Shown here piece by piece: positions 10,011 through 19,233 of a stretch of DNA of 64,000 nt. This DNA is from Psychrobacter sp. NG25. GTDB taxonomy: Bacteria; Pseudomonadota; Gammaproteobacteria; Pseudomonadales; Moraxellaceae. The position numbers were made by a program, and so were the translations under genes. The stretch spans positions 124,001 to 188,000 of the forward strand of contig NZ_JADGMV010000001.1 of the NCBI RefSeq assembly GCF_015234355.1, given 5' to 3'. The notes beneath the pieces are model-generated. The model did no database searches. It saw only the letters and a list, made by a program, of their open reading frames with translations, and was not told the origin of the DNA. Numbering within the stretch: position 1 is the first letter of the stretch; each line of letters begins with the position of its first letter.

Positions 10011-10033
10011 CAAGCTAGATTGAAGGACAAATA

Positions 10034-11005
10034 CTACTGTGCTGCTGCTACTTTTGGCTGATCGCTATCATGCGGATTGGCGATAAGTGCTTTTAGGTTG
10101 TCTGACATCTCAAAGTTCAAGTTGACGTTCTTTGGTGGAATTGGGTTTAAGAACCACTTGTCATAGATGCTATTGATTTCGCCTGAGCTAAAGGTTTTGT
10201 TCAGCGCATCGTTTACAACTGTTTTGAATTCAGGATCGTCTTTACGCATCATACAACCATAAATCTCAAACGATTGCGGCGTACCAACGATAACCCATTC
10301 ATCAGGATTTTTAGCTTTGGCTTTTTCGCCTGCTAGCAATACATCATCCATCATAAACGCATCAGCGCGACCACTTTCTAACATCAAGAAACCTTCGCCA
10401 TGATCTTTAGCAGAGATGATATCGGTATCCATTTTCTTCTCGTCGTTGTACTGACGAATATAACGCTCTGATGTCGTACCAGCGGTAGTCACTAGTCGCT
10501 TACCTTTTAGGTCTTCAAAGTCATTGATACCAGAATCTGCTTTGGTCAATAGACGGGTGCCAATCTCAAAGAAACCATTAGAGAAAGCCACTTGCTCTTG
10601 ACGTTCGACGTTATTGGTCGTTGAACCACACTCAAAGTCGACCGTACCATTTTGGACCAAAGGAATACGAGTTTGTGAGGTGATTAGGTTATAACGAACT
10701 TCTAGATCTGGCATGTTGAGTTTTTCTTTAATACCCTCAACCACTTTCATCTCTAGATCATGTGCATAGCCCATAGGCTGATTAGGATCATCGGCAACAT
10801 ATGAAAAAGGAATAGAAGAATCACGATAGCCGACAACGATGGTGCCAGAGTCTTTAATTTTTTGTAGCGTACCATTCATGGTTTCTGTCGCTGCTGCATC
10901 ATCTGCTGGCGCGTCAGTGCTAGTGTCGCTGCTGTTATTACAGCCTGTTAGGCCTAATGCCACTAGAGCAGCTAAAGTCAACGGTTTAGAGAAGAAGTAA
11001 GTCAT
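10034..11005 (-). CDS. gltI: Glutamate/aspartate ABC transporter substrate-binding lipoprotein
   Basis: About 323 residues. A signal peptide with lipobox LTGC anchors it in the envelope. The mature part has the family segments GTIVVGYRDSSIPFSY, DLEVRYNLITSQTRIPLVQNGTVDFECGSTTNNVERQ, LKGKRLVTTAGTTSERYIR and the C-terminal IYDKWFLNPIPPKN, which is the GltI/DEBP pattern of acidic amino-acid binding proteins. An ATG at 11014 sits on the ribosome site itself; the ATG at 11005 with AAGG nine bases upstream is the chosen start. First gene of the operon. Confidence 0.92.
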   Translation of the reverse strand: MTYFFSKPLTLAALVALGLTGCNNSSDTSTDAPADDAAATETMNGTLQKIKDSGTIVVGYRDSSIPFSYVADDPNQPMGYAHDLEMKVVEGIKEKLNMPDLEVRYNLITSQTRIPLVQNGTVDFECGSTTNNVERQEQVAFSNGFFEIGTRLLTKADSGINDFEDLKGKRLVTTAGTTSERYIRQYNDEKKMDTDIISAKDHGEGFLMLESGRADAFMMDDVLLAGEKAKAKNPDEWVIVGTPQSFEIYGCMMRKDDPEFKTVVNDALNKTFSSGEINSIYDKWFLNPIPPKNVNLNFEMSDNLKALIANPHDSDQPKVAAAQ

Positions 11006-11466
11006 GAAGAACATCCTTTATCACATTATTACGAGATTTAATGAGTGTTGGACAACATAGTGCTTATTGCCTAACCTAGTTACCATGTATCCATACAGTT
11101 GTTGCTGTTGTTTATCACAATGCAACTGAATGTTACTGTACAACAAATTTAATGCTGGTAGTAAACTTTTTTAATAAAGGATTCATTTTTTCACATATGC
11201 ATGTTTCAGTAGGTGCATGAAATCTCATCACTGTCATATACCTATAGGCATGTCGGTCAAGACGATTAATTTTTATAGATTCATCCTAACGTTATGCTAT
11301 ACAGATAATACCTACGAGTGGTTTTCTTATATCAAAATTATGTATATTTGGTCATATTTAAACTGACGATAAACCATAAATATGTGCAAACTGTATGAGA
11401 GAAATGATTGATAAATCACGATGAATCCCCATAAAGCAAACAACTTCTTAATACTACACATGACCT
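11006..11466. other. Intergenic region between divergent gltI and hslO
   Basis: 461 bp without a plausible gene. It must hold the promoters of gltI (leftward) and hslO (rightward). AT-rich stretches are present around 11150-11190 and 11330-11360, but I could not assign a convincing -35/-10 pair or operator. Confidence 0.5.
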
Positions 11467-12447
11467 ATGACACAAGACACTCAAGCCCCAAATACGGACA
11501 GCCAAGCTGCTAGCAACCACCATGACAACGACGTGCGCCAACGCTTCTTTATCGAAGACTCTCCCGTACGTGGTGATGTGGTGCGCCTATCACGCAGCTA
11601 CGCGAGCACGATTGCGCAAAAGCCTTATCCCGAAGCCATCAAACGCTTATTGGGTGAAATGTTGACCGCTGCCAGTTTGCTCATCAGTACCGTTAAAATA
11701 AATGGTCGTTTGTCCATTCAGTTGCAATCATCAGACAGCGACAGCTTGCTCAACTGGGCAATGGCAGAGTGCGATCAAAACGGTGTCATCCGTGCGCTTG
11801 CCAGCTGGAAAGCTGAGACGGATGAGCAAGTACAAGCGTGGGACAATATGATCCATGCCAAAGAAGCCTTTGCTGAACTAGGTGAACCGGGACAAGGCGT
11901 ATTGTTTATCAATATTCAGCCTGAAGGTGGCGAGCCGTATCAAGGCATCGTTGAGCGCAGCCATGACAATTTGGCTGACTGCTTGGCACATTATCAAAAG
12001 CAATCGGCACAGATTCCAACGTTGATTAATTTGGCGTCTGATGGCCTACAAGCGGGTGGTATATTGGTACAGATGCTGCCTCGTACTGCCGCAGAGACTT
12101 ATGAAGTCGAGCAAAACGAAGATGCTGGTATCGATGATGATTTGTGGATACGTCTGTCTGTATTAACGCGTACGGTCAAGGCCGAAGAGCTGACAACCCT
12201 CGATGCTAACGAGATTCTCTATCGCTTGTATCATGAAGAAAACATCGTGGCACCTGAACCTGCCCCGTTATCATTTGGTTGTACCTGCTCACGCGAAAAA
12301 TGTGAGATGGCCATTGAGCAAGTTGGCGAAGCAGAGGCATTAGATATCGTCGAAGAGCAAGGCGGCACGTTTGAGATGGATTGTGGATTCTGCGGTGAGG
12401 TCTACAAATTCAATAAGAGTGATGTGGCAGCAATATTTGCTGAATAA
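11467..12447 (+). CDS. hslO: Hsp33 redox-regulated molecular chaperone
   Basis: 326 residues. The C-terminal zinc-binding redox switch is complete: CTC followed by SREKC and, about 30 residues later, CGFC, matching the CxC...CxxC pattern. The N-terminal half includes RGDVVRLSRSY and LLGEMLTAASLL, as in other Hsp33 proteins. The protein is activated by oxidation in the cytoplasm and holds unfolding proteins. No clear ribosome site precedes the ATG; a short acidic N-terminal extension before the conserved core is present. Followed by its own terminator. Confidence 0.95.
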   Translation: MTQDTQAPNTDSQAASNHHDNDVRQRFFIEDSPVRGDVVRLSRSYASTIAQKPYPEAIKRLLGEMLTAASLLISTVKINGRLSIQLQSSDSDSLLNWAMAECDQNGVIRALASWKAETDEQVQAWDNMIHAKEAFAELGEPGQGVLFINIQPEGGEPYQGIVERSHDNLADCLAHYQKQSAQIPTLINLASDGLQAGGILVQMLPRTAAETYEVEQNEDAGIDDDLWIRLSVLTRTVKAEELTTLDANEILYRLYHEENIVAPEPAPLSFGCTCSREKCEMAIEQVGEAEALDIVEEQGGTFEMDCGFCGEVYKFNKSDVAAIFAE

Positions 12448-12486
12448 GTTTTCTTACTTACTATAAATTAGCCTTTATAGAAATAC

Positions 12487-12523
12487 AAAAACCCCTCAAG
12501 TGTAATGCTTAAGGGGTTTTTTG
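12487..12523 (+). terminator. Terminator after hslO
   Basis: AAAACCCCTCAAG pairs with CTTAAGGGGTTTT and is followed by more T, 40 bp past the hslO stop. Confidence 0.85.
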
Positions 12524-12569
12524 TTTTTAAATCATAAAGAGAGATAACTATTTTGATGTTGAACTGTCT

Positions 12570-13274
12570 TTAATCTTGATGCCATTTTTCCATGTAATCA
12601 ATCGCCATGGTGTTGATTGCCTTCCAGTTTGAAAGATTTTTTGCGTCAAAGTGGATCAGAATATTATTGTTATAAACAGGATGTAGGTACTCCATTTGAC
12701 AAAGACTGTTCTGGTCTTCATTTTCCGCTATCCAACATCGAAAAGTAGAAGGAGAATTTGGATAAACATGTCCTGTATAAGATAAGGTTGAATCATCACT
12801 AATATCGACATAGGCTTCTAAGTTGAATTTATCTTGGGTAATATCTCTATGATTCGATTCCTTTATAATTTCAACTCTCGTAGGCATATCGTTGCCTACA
12901 ATTCCTGAACCTATCGCTGTCCAGTTAAATCTTATGATATCGTCGTCATGTTCCAAAACGTTTGGGTCTTTGTCATTGTTGTTTAGCCCTCGACCACTAG
13001 GCCAGAAAAAATAGCTAAGACCCATATCCGTCTCAAAACTAGCATAACTACCTGTATCTGGTCTGACAATATGGTTTAAGGGAATGACATAATTATCACC
13101 ATTTACATCTACTTTAATTTGAGCGTTAGGGTCGTGTACATTTGGCTTAGCACAACTAGTGATTATGAGTGCGCCGCCTAACAGTAAAGACAAATTTCTC
13201 TGTAGTACTTTCTTAAAAGACAAAAACGTCATTGCGCAGTACAGATAGCGTAGATAACTCGAAATAATACCCAT
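12570..13274 (-). CDS. Hypothetical lipoprotein next to the lipase gene
   Basis: Up to 234 residues; I do not recognise the family. A hydrophobic stretch ends in the lipobox ITSC, so the mature protein would be acylated at Cys and exported. The mature part is acidic and polar with scattered aromatic residues and two further Cys (CWIAENEDQNSLC). It begins six bases after the lipase stop, so it is probably translated from the same mRNA. An inner ATG at 13232 would give a more usual signal-peptide length but lacks a ribosome site. It might modify or protect against the lipase; that is speculation. Confidence 0.65.
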   Translation of the reverse strand: MGIISSYLRYLYCAMTFLSFKKVLQRNLSLLLGGALIITSCAKPNVHDPNAQIKVDVNGDNYVIPLNHIVRPDTGSYASFETDMGLSYFFWPSGRGLNNNDKDPNVLEHDDDIIRFNWTAIGSGIVGNDMPTRVEIIKESNHRDITQDKFNLEAYVDISDDSTLSYTGHVYPNSPSTFRCWIAENEDQNSLCQMEYLHPVYNNNILIHFDAKNLSNWKAINTMAIDYMEKWHQD

Positions 13275-13280
13275 AGTTCT

Positions 13281-14819
13281 CTACACCGCCACATCCCAAC
13301 TCCTAGGATAAGAATATATCCGATCTTCACCGGTATAGTCACGTTGACCATTATCTAATAACCACGCAACCACTTGCTCACGCACTCTTCTGCTATTGAT
13401 TAAATTCATATGGCTCACACCATAAAACACTGCTTTATGACCATCTGGCACAAACAGCGTATGCTCAGTATCATCTTCACCTAGCGCAGAGGCTACTGAT
13501 ACAAGACCATCACCTAACAAGTCTGTCATCTTAGAATCGTAATGCGTCTCGACTAAAGCACTGGCGACAAAGTAGGTTTTGATACCACTGGGCAAACCGG
13601 TAGGATGGCGAAAATCTTGCGGCAAAACACTGCGACCTTCTAAAGACTTCCAATCAACATCACGAATACTACCGTGGCGCAAATCGATAATGCCAGCACT
13701 GCGCATGTCACCTAGCTTTGCAAGCGAACCTGCAAACGGTAGTTTAGCGATGATTTCTTGCACATAATTACCAATACGTTCGAGCACGGCACCATGGTGT
13801 GGCGAGCCTAAGGTGATGAGATTACCGACTCGCTTCACCCAATCTAAATGATCTTGTTCACCATAAAACAGCGCACTGCGAGAGACCAAACCGCCCATAC
13901 TATGACCAACCAAATCCATCTGACTGATATTAGGGTTATCATCGACCAACTCTTGCAATATTCGGCAAAACTTACGACCGCTGCGTGAGATACGCCGACC
14001 CGTATTATAATCAAGATATAGCACCGTGGTATCAGGCTGGCTAAGACTAATCGCACTACCAAGACCATTACCCTCTTGTGATTGCCAACTCAAATGGCTC
14101 ATGCATAGACCATGACATAGGATGACCACGCGCCCTGATAGTTTTTCACGTTCTGGCAGTTTTCCATGTTCTGACAGTAATTCACATTGCGGGTTGCCGT
14201 CTTTATCGTACAACACCATCGGGATGGCGAGCGGGTTTTGGCTATTGACCAAATGATCGCCCATGACGCCATTTAATACATTGACCAGTTTTTTTAAGGA
14301 CTCAGGCAATGGCTGAGATGTCTTTTGCATAATGATGTTTTTATATACTCTGAGCACCGATGCCAGATTATTACCCACCATCAGCATGACATGACGTATC
14401 GTGCCATAAATGCGGCCAGTGATACCGCGCTGCCACTTGTTTAGATGGTTTTCGTTAAAACGACCTAGAGGGCGCAAAATCACTTCGCGGTGAATGGCTT
14501 CTACAATATCAGTCACCTCTACCACACCAACCGTTGCAAGCTGTGCTAAGCCTTCAAAAAAATCCGTCAAAGACACGGGTTTCGTTACCGTTTCTTGACT
14601 ACCATCGGCCAATAGTTTGACCAACTCATCCACGTCAATGGCTTCAAGTTGGTCTATCTGCTCGTACAAATCACTGTGCAGTGGCTCGCTGTTGTCTGGT
14701 ATAAAATGTGCTTCAAGTTCGTGTCGGATAGTATCACTGTTGTCACGACCAATGCTATCGCTTACACGATCTTTATAACGCAAATTTGGAGGGTTCATCA
14801 TGTTGCTCATAGCGTTCAT
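13281..14819 (-). CDS. Alpha/beta-hydrolase, lipase/esterase family
   Basis: 512 residues. The C-terminal half is the hydrolase domain: VVILCHGLC oxyanion region near 231-239, nucleophile elbow GHSMGG at 305-310 with Ser307, a likely acid in LLGDGLVSV and a His in YGVSHMNLI. The N-terminal 200 residues are mostly helical and polar with no signal peptide, and I do not recognise a named domain there. The sequence resembles cytoplasmic or membrane-attached triacylglycerol lipase-like esterases of Moraxellaceae. No good ribosome site is visible; starts at 14819 or 14810 are equally possible. Confidence 0.85.
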   Translation of the reverse strand: MNAMSNMMNPPNLRYKDRVSDSIGRDNSDTIRHELEAHFIPDNSEPLHSDLYEQIDQLEAIDVDELVKLLADGSQETVTKPVSLTDFFEGLAQLATVGVVEVTDIVEAIHREVILRPLGRFNENHLNKWQRGITGRIYGTIRHVMLMVGNNLASVLRVYKNIIMQKTSQPLPESLKKLVNVLNGVMGDHLVNSQNPLAIPMVLYDKDGNPQCELLSEHGKLPEREKLSGRVVILCHGLCMSHLSWQSQEGNGLGSAISLSQPDTTVLYLDYNTGRRISRSGRKFCRILQELVDDNPNISQMDLVGHSMGGLVSRSALFYGEQDHLDWVKRVGNLITLGSPHHGAVLERIGNYVQEIIAKLPFAGSLAKLGDMRSAGIIDLRHGSIRDVDWKSLEGRSVLPQDFRHPTGLPSGIKTYFVASALVETHYDSKMTDLLGDGLVSVASALGEDDTEHTLFVPDGHKAVFYGVSHMNLINSRRVREQVVAWLLDNGQRDYTGEDRIYSYPRSWDVAV

Positions 14820-14979
14820 TGTGTTGGCACATTTAGCGAAAAGGATAGTTTTCTATACTAATCTTTAAACAGCGTAAATAGAAGAAATCATTGGATTTTG
14901 AAGTGTATTAATTGTTAGGAAATATTGTTGGAAAGGATTGATAGACAGTTGATGTTGCTTGTTTTTTTAATGTAGCCCG

Positions 14980-15078
14980 CGAACTGCTAAACCGCTACGG
15001 TGTTACCTTCTCTAGATGTTCTACTTGTACAATCTGCAGTCGGCTGCCTTGTACCCACTTTAGAGTTCTTTGACTATG
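14980..15078 (+). repeat. Decayed copy of the ~107-bp dispersed element
   Basis: TCTGCAGTCGGCTGCCTTGT matches TCTGCACTCGGTTGCCTTGT of the conserved copies, and the flanking bases align from GTGTTACCTTC to the end GACTATG with one or two indels. Divergence by eye is about a quarter of positions; boundaries are approximate. Confidence 0.6.
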
Positions 15079-15092
15079 CCGTGCCCAAACAC

Positions 15093-15125
15093 AAAAATCT
15101 CAAGCCATCGCTTGAGATTTTTTTT
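15093..15125. terminator. Bidirectional terminator after phoX
   Basis: AAAAATCTCAAGC pairs with GCTTGAGATTTTT around a four-base loop, with T runs on both sides. It lies 48 bp past the phoX stop. The remainder of 14820-15172 holds only the decayed repeat. Confidence 0.85.
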
Positions 15126-15172
15126 GGTAAAACGCTTAGGGTCTGTTACCAGCTCGATATGGCACGAATGAT

Positions 15173-17389
15173 TTACGAGAACGATTCTGCCAGTATCACA
15201 TCACCATCATTCTTAGTAATCATGACCGTAGCAGATCTCGGCGTGCTACCACCTTTGACCGCACCCCAAGCATTACCAGGATGTTGAATATTAATAAATA
15301 AGGTTTTAAAATCTGGTGTCATGGTAATACCAGTCACTTCACAGCCTTCAGGACCCACAAAAAACCGCTTAAGAGTGTCATCAGTCGCTGCCAAGCCCAT
15401 ACGGGTCTCTTGCCCTGTCGAGGCTGACTTTATCGTTCCATCATTCACTTTACCAGGCAGTGCAGCCAAAAGCATGCAGTTGGTCGTGTCTGTATATGCA
15501 CCATCATCTGTTTGAATCCACAATACGCCGCGTGGATCAAAAAACAAACCGTCTGGCGAAGACAAATCATTATTGGCATTCAATCCAGATAAGTTTTCTG
15601 CAGACTTGTCACTAGGGGATGCAAATAGGTAGATATCCCACTCAAAACTGGTCGCAGCATGGTCGCCATTTGTTTCGGCCCAGCGGATGATATGACCATT
15701 ATCATTACCAGCGGCTTTACCGTTCACATTATAACTGCGAGGATTACTGGCTGATACAGGCTGATCGTCATCGACGCCGCGGTTTTTATTATTGGTCAAA
15801 GTCACATATACTTCGCCAGTAATGGGGCTAACAGATACCCATTCAGGACGATCCATCTTAGTAGCACCCAACACATCGGCAGCTGCACGTGCAAAGACTA
15901 GTACGTCATCTTGACCATTAAACGGCAATACACTGTTGGTATTGTCCAATCCATTTTGACCATAAATCAACGGCTGCCATGTACCACTACCATCTTCATT
16001 AAAGATTGCCGTGTACAGCGTGCCTTCGTTCATGTATTTGTCACCCGCTTTTAGGCCACCACCGATATCGCTTTTAGACCACTTAGCTTTTGACACGAAC
16101 TTATAAATATACTCACCACGTGAGTCATCACCCATATAAAACACAACAGGGCGACCTTGCTTAACAGGTGCAAACGCACAGTTTTCATGAGCGAAACGAC
16201 CCAAAGCTGTACGCTTTTGCGGCATGGCATTTTTATCAAACGGGTCAATTTCGGTGATATAGCCAAAGGTATTAAACGCATTACGGTAATCATCAATGGC
16301 TGTTTTACCTGCAACGGTCATATTCCAGCGTGCGAATTCATCTGCCATGGTAGCGTCTGCTGCTTTTGGTGTATGCCACAAGTAACCCCACGTAGCATGG
16401 TCTTCTTTTGCGCCATAACGCTCGCGGCCATAATTTTGGGCAGCACTTAGTTGGCTGGCATCTTTACCGCGTGCAAACACCCCTAAGAAATTCTCCTCGG
16501 TGGTCAAATAAGTACCCCAAGGCGACAATCCTGCCCCGCAGTTGTTATTGATACCACGTGTCTTCAGGCCAGTAGGGTCAAATTTAGTCTTGACCAAATC
16601 AGATCCTGCAACAGGGCCAGTGAGCTGTGATGGAGTACTACTAGTGATGCGGCGGTTATATTTAGAGTCTCGAACCATCTCGTAACCCTTACCACTAACG
16701 CGGCGCTTCATCTCAACCACCGCCACCCCATGACAATTTACCTCGCGGCGCACATCAGTAGCACGGCGAACTTCTTGAAAAATAGGCTCAGCATTGCTGT
16801 CTTTTTTTACATCATAGCCAAACGGACTTAATTCGGCGCTGTTCACGTATTCATGATTCATGACTAGCAAGCCGCTTTCAGAGGCTTTGACATCGTAATT
16901 ATTACCTGTTTTGCCAAAAAACCACATGCCATCATGATTGTCACCCATGCGCCAATCAAATGATTCAGCAGATTGCTCACGGTTGTCTTTCCAATCCTCG
17001 ATACCCGACATGAGCGGTGTGCCCAGTGGCAATATCATTTCTGCCTTGTATCCTTCAGCCACGCTCATTTCTGCTGCGGTCGAATGCGCCACGGCGGTGA
17101 ACTTTAATGTTTCTGGGCGGCTTCGATCACCGTGTGCTGGTACAGCGGCATCATCGCCACTACGGATAGTCATGGTGCTATTGGCGTCTTTAGTATGACC
17201 AACTAGTGGCAATGTACCAAAAAAGGCGGCAGCGGTTAATCCTGTACCACCTTTCAATAAACTGCGGCGGTTTAAGCGACGACTGATAATGGTTTGAAAA
17301 TCCATATTATTGGTAGGATTAGAATCTTCAACGACTTCATGAGCGAGATTTTGCTTATCATTTATTTGATTGTTGTTTGATAGAGTCAT
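15173..17389 (-). CDS. phoX: PhoX-family alkaline phosphatase (DUF839), Tat-exported
   Basis: 738 residues. The N-terminus carries a twin-arginine motif, NRRSLLKGG at residues 40-48, followed by the hydrophobic TAAAFFGTLPLVG, so folded export by Tat is expected. Family segments include LMSGIEDWKDN, LLVMNHEYVNS, TRGINNNCGAGLSPWGTYLTTEENF, FAHENCAFAP and SPDGLFFDPRGVLWIQTD. PhoX enzymes are calcium/iron-dependent periplasmic phosphomonoesterases used under phosphate limitation. AAGGTG lies seven bases upstream of the start. A row of Pho-box repeats upstream (17495-17534) supports control by PhoB. Confidence 0.93.
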   Translation of the reverse strand: MTLSNNNQINDKQNLAHEVVEDSNPTNNMDFQTIISRRLNRRSLLKGGTGLTAAAFFGTLPLVGHTKDANSTMTIRSGDDAAVPAHGDRSRPETLKFTAVAHSTAAEMSVAEGYKAEMILPLGTPLMSGIEDWKDNREQSAESFDWRMGDNHDGMWFFGKTGNNYDVKASESGLLVMNHEYVNSAELSPFGYDVKKDSNAEPIFQEVRRATDVRREVNCHGVAVVEMKRRVSGKGYEMVRDSKYNRRITSSTPSQLTGPVAGSDLVKTKFDPTGLKTRGINNNCGAGLSPWGTYLTTEENFLGVFARGKDASQLSAAQNYGRERYGAKEDHATWGYLWHTPKAADATMADEFARWNMTVAGKTAIDDYRNAFNTFGYITEIDPFDKNAMPQKRTALGRFAHENCAFAPVKQGRPVVFYMGDDSRGEYIYKFVSKAKWSKSDIGGGLKAGDKYMNEGTLYTAIFNEDGSGTWQPLIYGQNGLDNTNSVLPFNGQDDVLVFARAAADVLGATKMDRPEWVSVSPITGEVYVTLTNNKNRGVDDDQPVSASNPRSYNVNGKAAGNDNGHIIRWAETNGDHAATSFEWDIYLFASPSDKSAENLSGLNANNDLSSPDGLFFDPRGVLWIQTDDGAYTDTTNCMLLAALPGKVNDGTIKSASTGQETRMGLAATDDTLKRFFVGPEGCEVTGITMTPDFKTLFINIQHPGNAWGAVKGGSTPRSATVMITKNDGDVILAESFS

Positions 17390-17494
17390 TATCAGTCACC
17401 TTGCTATTCGGCTGGATTGTCATAAAAAGAGTAGTGGTACCGTGGTTAGTGGTACCAAAAAAATATGAAGTAGCCGCTATCTTACTCAGCATTT

Positions 17495-17534
17495 ATGACA
17501 ATACGTTGAATATTAGATGACGGTTTGATGACAC
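17495..17534 (-). promoter_or_regulatory. Array of Pho boxes upstream of phoX
   Basis: On the minus strand TGTCAT, CAAA, CCGTCAT, CTAA, TATTCAA, CGTA, TTGTCAT: four heptamers at an 11-bp pitch. Two fit the GTCAT core exactly next to each other, a third is degenerate and the fourth fits again. This is the PhoB recognition pattern. The last repeat is followed after about ten bases by TAAGAT as a possible -10, toward phoX. Confidence 0.75.
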
Positions 17535-17656
17535 CGTCATAATGGTATGACTCTAATCACAAACATTTAATAATAAAAAGTGAAGAAAAAATTTTATTAA
17601 TAAACCATGTATTTTCGGTAATCTCATTTGATAGTATATTTTGTCCATGATATAAA

Positions 17657-17692
17657 ACAAAAAATCCCAAGTCATGACTTAGGATTTTTTAA
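17657..17692 (-). terminator. Terminator after the FAA-hydrolase gene
   Basis: AAAAATCCTAAGTC pairs with GACTTGGGATTTTTT read on the minus strand, followed by GTTTT. Located 40 bp past the stop of the downstream-reading gene. Confidence 0.8.
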
Positions 17693-17732
17693 TAGCAGGG
17701 GTGTATTGAAAGGTTGCGTTGTAAAGAGGCAG

Positions 17733-18386
17733 TTACTCTACTACTGCTTGCCACTCATGAGCGCCTAGCTTAAGTTTTAATGCATCACCTGCGTGCAATA
17801 TGCCAACACCGCTTGGGGTACCAGTCATAATCACATCGCCTGCTTGTAGGCTAAAAGCATGACTGATTTCGACCAGTAAATCATATACAGGAAACAGCAT
17901 CAAGGCACTGTCACCATCCTGCGTCAGCGTATCGTTGATATACAACTGGTACTCTACGTGACTGAAATCACCAAAGGCCTCTGGGTCGATCCAATCTGCT
18001 AACACACACGCACCATCAAAGCATTTTGAGCGCTCCCACGGCTGGCCTTTTTCTTTAAGTTTACTTTGCAAATCGCGTAACGTTAAATCCAACCCAATTG
18101 TCAAACCACCAATCGCTTGCTTGGCTTGCTCAATAGTAGCCGCAGATAGATCTGCTGATAACTGAATACACAGCTCTGCCTCATAGTGTGTATCACCATA
18201 GGTTTCGGAGTTTGGACGCAGAACGGTTTGGTTGGTCGAGTGATGAGCAATGGTCACCACTGATGAAGCAGGCTTCATAAATAATATAGGTGTTTTAGGC
18301 ACTTCGTTGCCCAGTTCGTGGGCATGCGCGGCATAGTTTCGGCCAACGCAAACCACTTTACCAATCGCAGTAGATGACTGACTCAT
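17733..18386 (-). CDS. Fumarylacetoacetate hydrolase family protein (acylpyruvase-like)
   Basis: About 217 residues, the short FAH form. Conserved metal-site segments are seen: VVCVGRNYAAHAHELGNEVP, ILFMKPASSVV, HYEAELCIQL (metal-binding Glu residues), GLTIGLDLTLRDLQSKLKEKGQPWERSKCFDGACVL and GDVIMTGTPSGVG. This matches YcgM-type acylpyruvate hydrolases or oxaloacetate decarboxylases, which cannot be separated by eye. An upstream GTG at 18398 overlaps the probable ribosome site; the ATG at 18386 with GAGAG five bases before is preferred. It follows the ABC permease genes by about 110 bp on the same strand. Confidence 0.88.
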   Translation of the reverse strand: MSQSSTAIGKVVCVGRNYAAHAHELGNEVPKTPILFMKPASSVVTIAHHSTNQTVLRPNSETYGDTHYEAELCIQLSADLSAATIEQAKQAIGGLTIGLDLTLRDLQSKLKEKGQPWERSKCFDGACVLADWIDPEAFGDFSHVEYQLYINDTLTQDGDSALMLFPVYDLLVEISHAFSLQAGDVIMTGTPSGVGILHAGDALKLKLGAHEWQAVVE

Positions 18387-18494
18387 AATAGCTCTCACAA
18401 TGATTATTATTGTTGACAGTTATAAGCCTTTCACACAAAGATATCAATAGCCATTACGTGCAAAAAACAGTAAATATAGAGTTTACTTTAGAAC

Positions 18495-19220
18495 CTATGG
18501 AATCGTACTGGTCATCACATCTGGTGGTACATAACTTGTGTGGCGATTCATTCTTTTTTCAAACAATCTAAAGCTAAACAAAATCACCCATGACAACAGC
18601 AGATACACAATACCAGCGGCGAAGAACAACTCCATCAAGGTATAAGTACGTGCACTAATCGTACGCGCAACCCCTGTGATATCCATCAAGGCAATGGTAG
18701 ATGCCAATGCACTGCCCTTGAGCATAAAGATGACTTCGTTACTGTAGGCTGGAATCACAATACCAAAGGCACGAGGCAACGTAATACGCGTCAGCTTCTG
18801 CCACTTTGACATGCCAATCGCATCAGCCGCTTCCAACTCACCAACAGGAATGGTCTGAATGGCACCGCGAATGATTTCTGCCAAATAAGCACTGGTATTT
18901 AGTGTGAAAGCAATAATGGCACACCAATACGCTTGGCTAAGTACGGGTTCCCATAAAAATGACTCACGTACTGCCTCGAACTGACCCAAACCATAATAAA
19001 TCAAAAATATCTGTACCAGTAGCGGCGTGCCACGGAAAAAGAAGATATAAGAAAAGGGTAATATTTGTACTAGCCAGCTCTTTGACAAGCGTAGCTGCGC
19101 TAAAATTAAACCAAAAAATAGGCCAATAATACCGGAGACAACGACCAGCTGTGCGGTCAACACAGCGCCCTCTAATAGCTCAGGAATATTATCAAAAATG
19201 ACCTGCCAATTCCAATCCAT
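18495..19220 (-). CDS. Basic/polar amino-acid ABC transporter permease (HisM/ArtM type)
   Basis: 241-residue inner-membrane permease. The EAA loop is NTSAYLAEIIRGAIQTIPVGELEAADAIGMS (about residues 108-138), and PFSYIFFFRGTPLLVQIFLIYYGLGQFE is characteristic of the HisM/ArtM subgroup of histidine/arginine/lysine importers. GGGGAGAG precedes the start. It follows the partner permease by 13 bp, so they are co-translated. Confidence 0.88.
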   Translation of the reverse strand: MDWNWQVIFDNIPELLEGAVLTAQLVVVSGIIGLFFGLILAQLRLSKSWLVQILPFSYIFFFRGTPLLVQIFLIYYGLGQFEAVRESFLWEPVLSQAYWCAIIAFTLNTSAYLAEIIRGAIQTIPVGELEAADAIGMSKWQKLTRITLPRAFGIVIPAYSNEVIFMLKGSALASTIALMDITGVARTISARTYTLMELFFAAGIVYLLLSWVILFSFRLFEKRMNRHTSYVPPDVMTSTIP

Positions 19221-19233
19221 AGTATCTCTCCCC

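Noticed and set aside
12570..14819. Type VI secretion lipase effector with lipoprotein immunity gene
   Set aside because: No VgrG, PAAR, Hcp or other secretion gene is present in the window, and the lipase resembles housekeeping Moraxellaceae esterases. Only the weaker pairing idea is kept.
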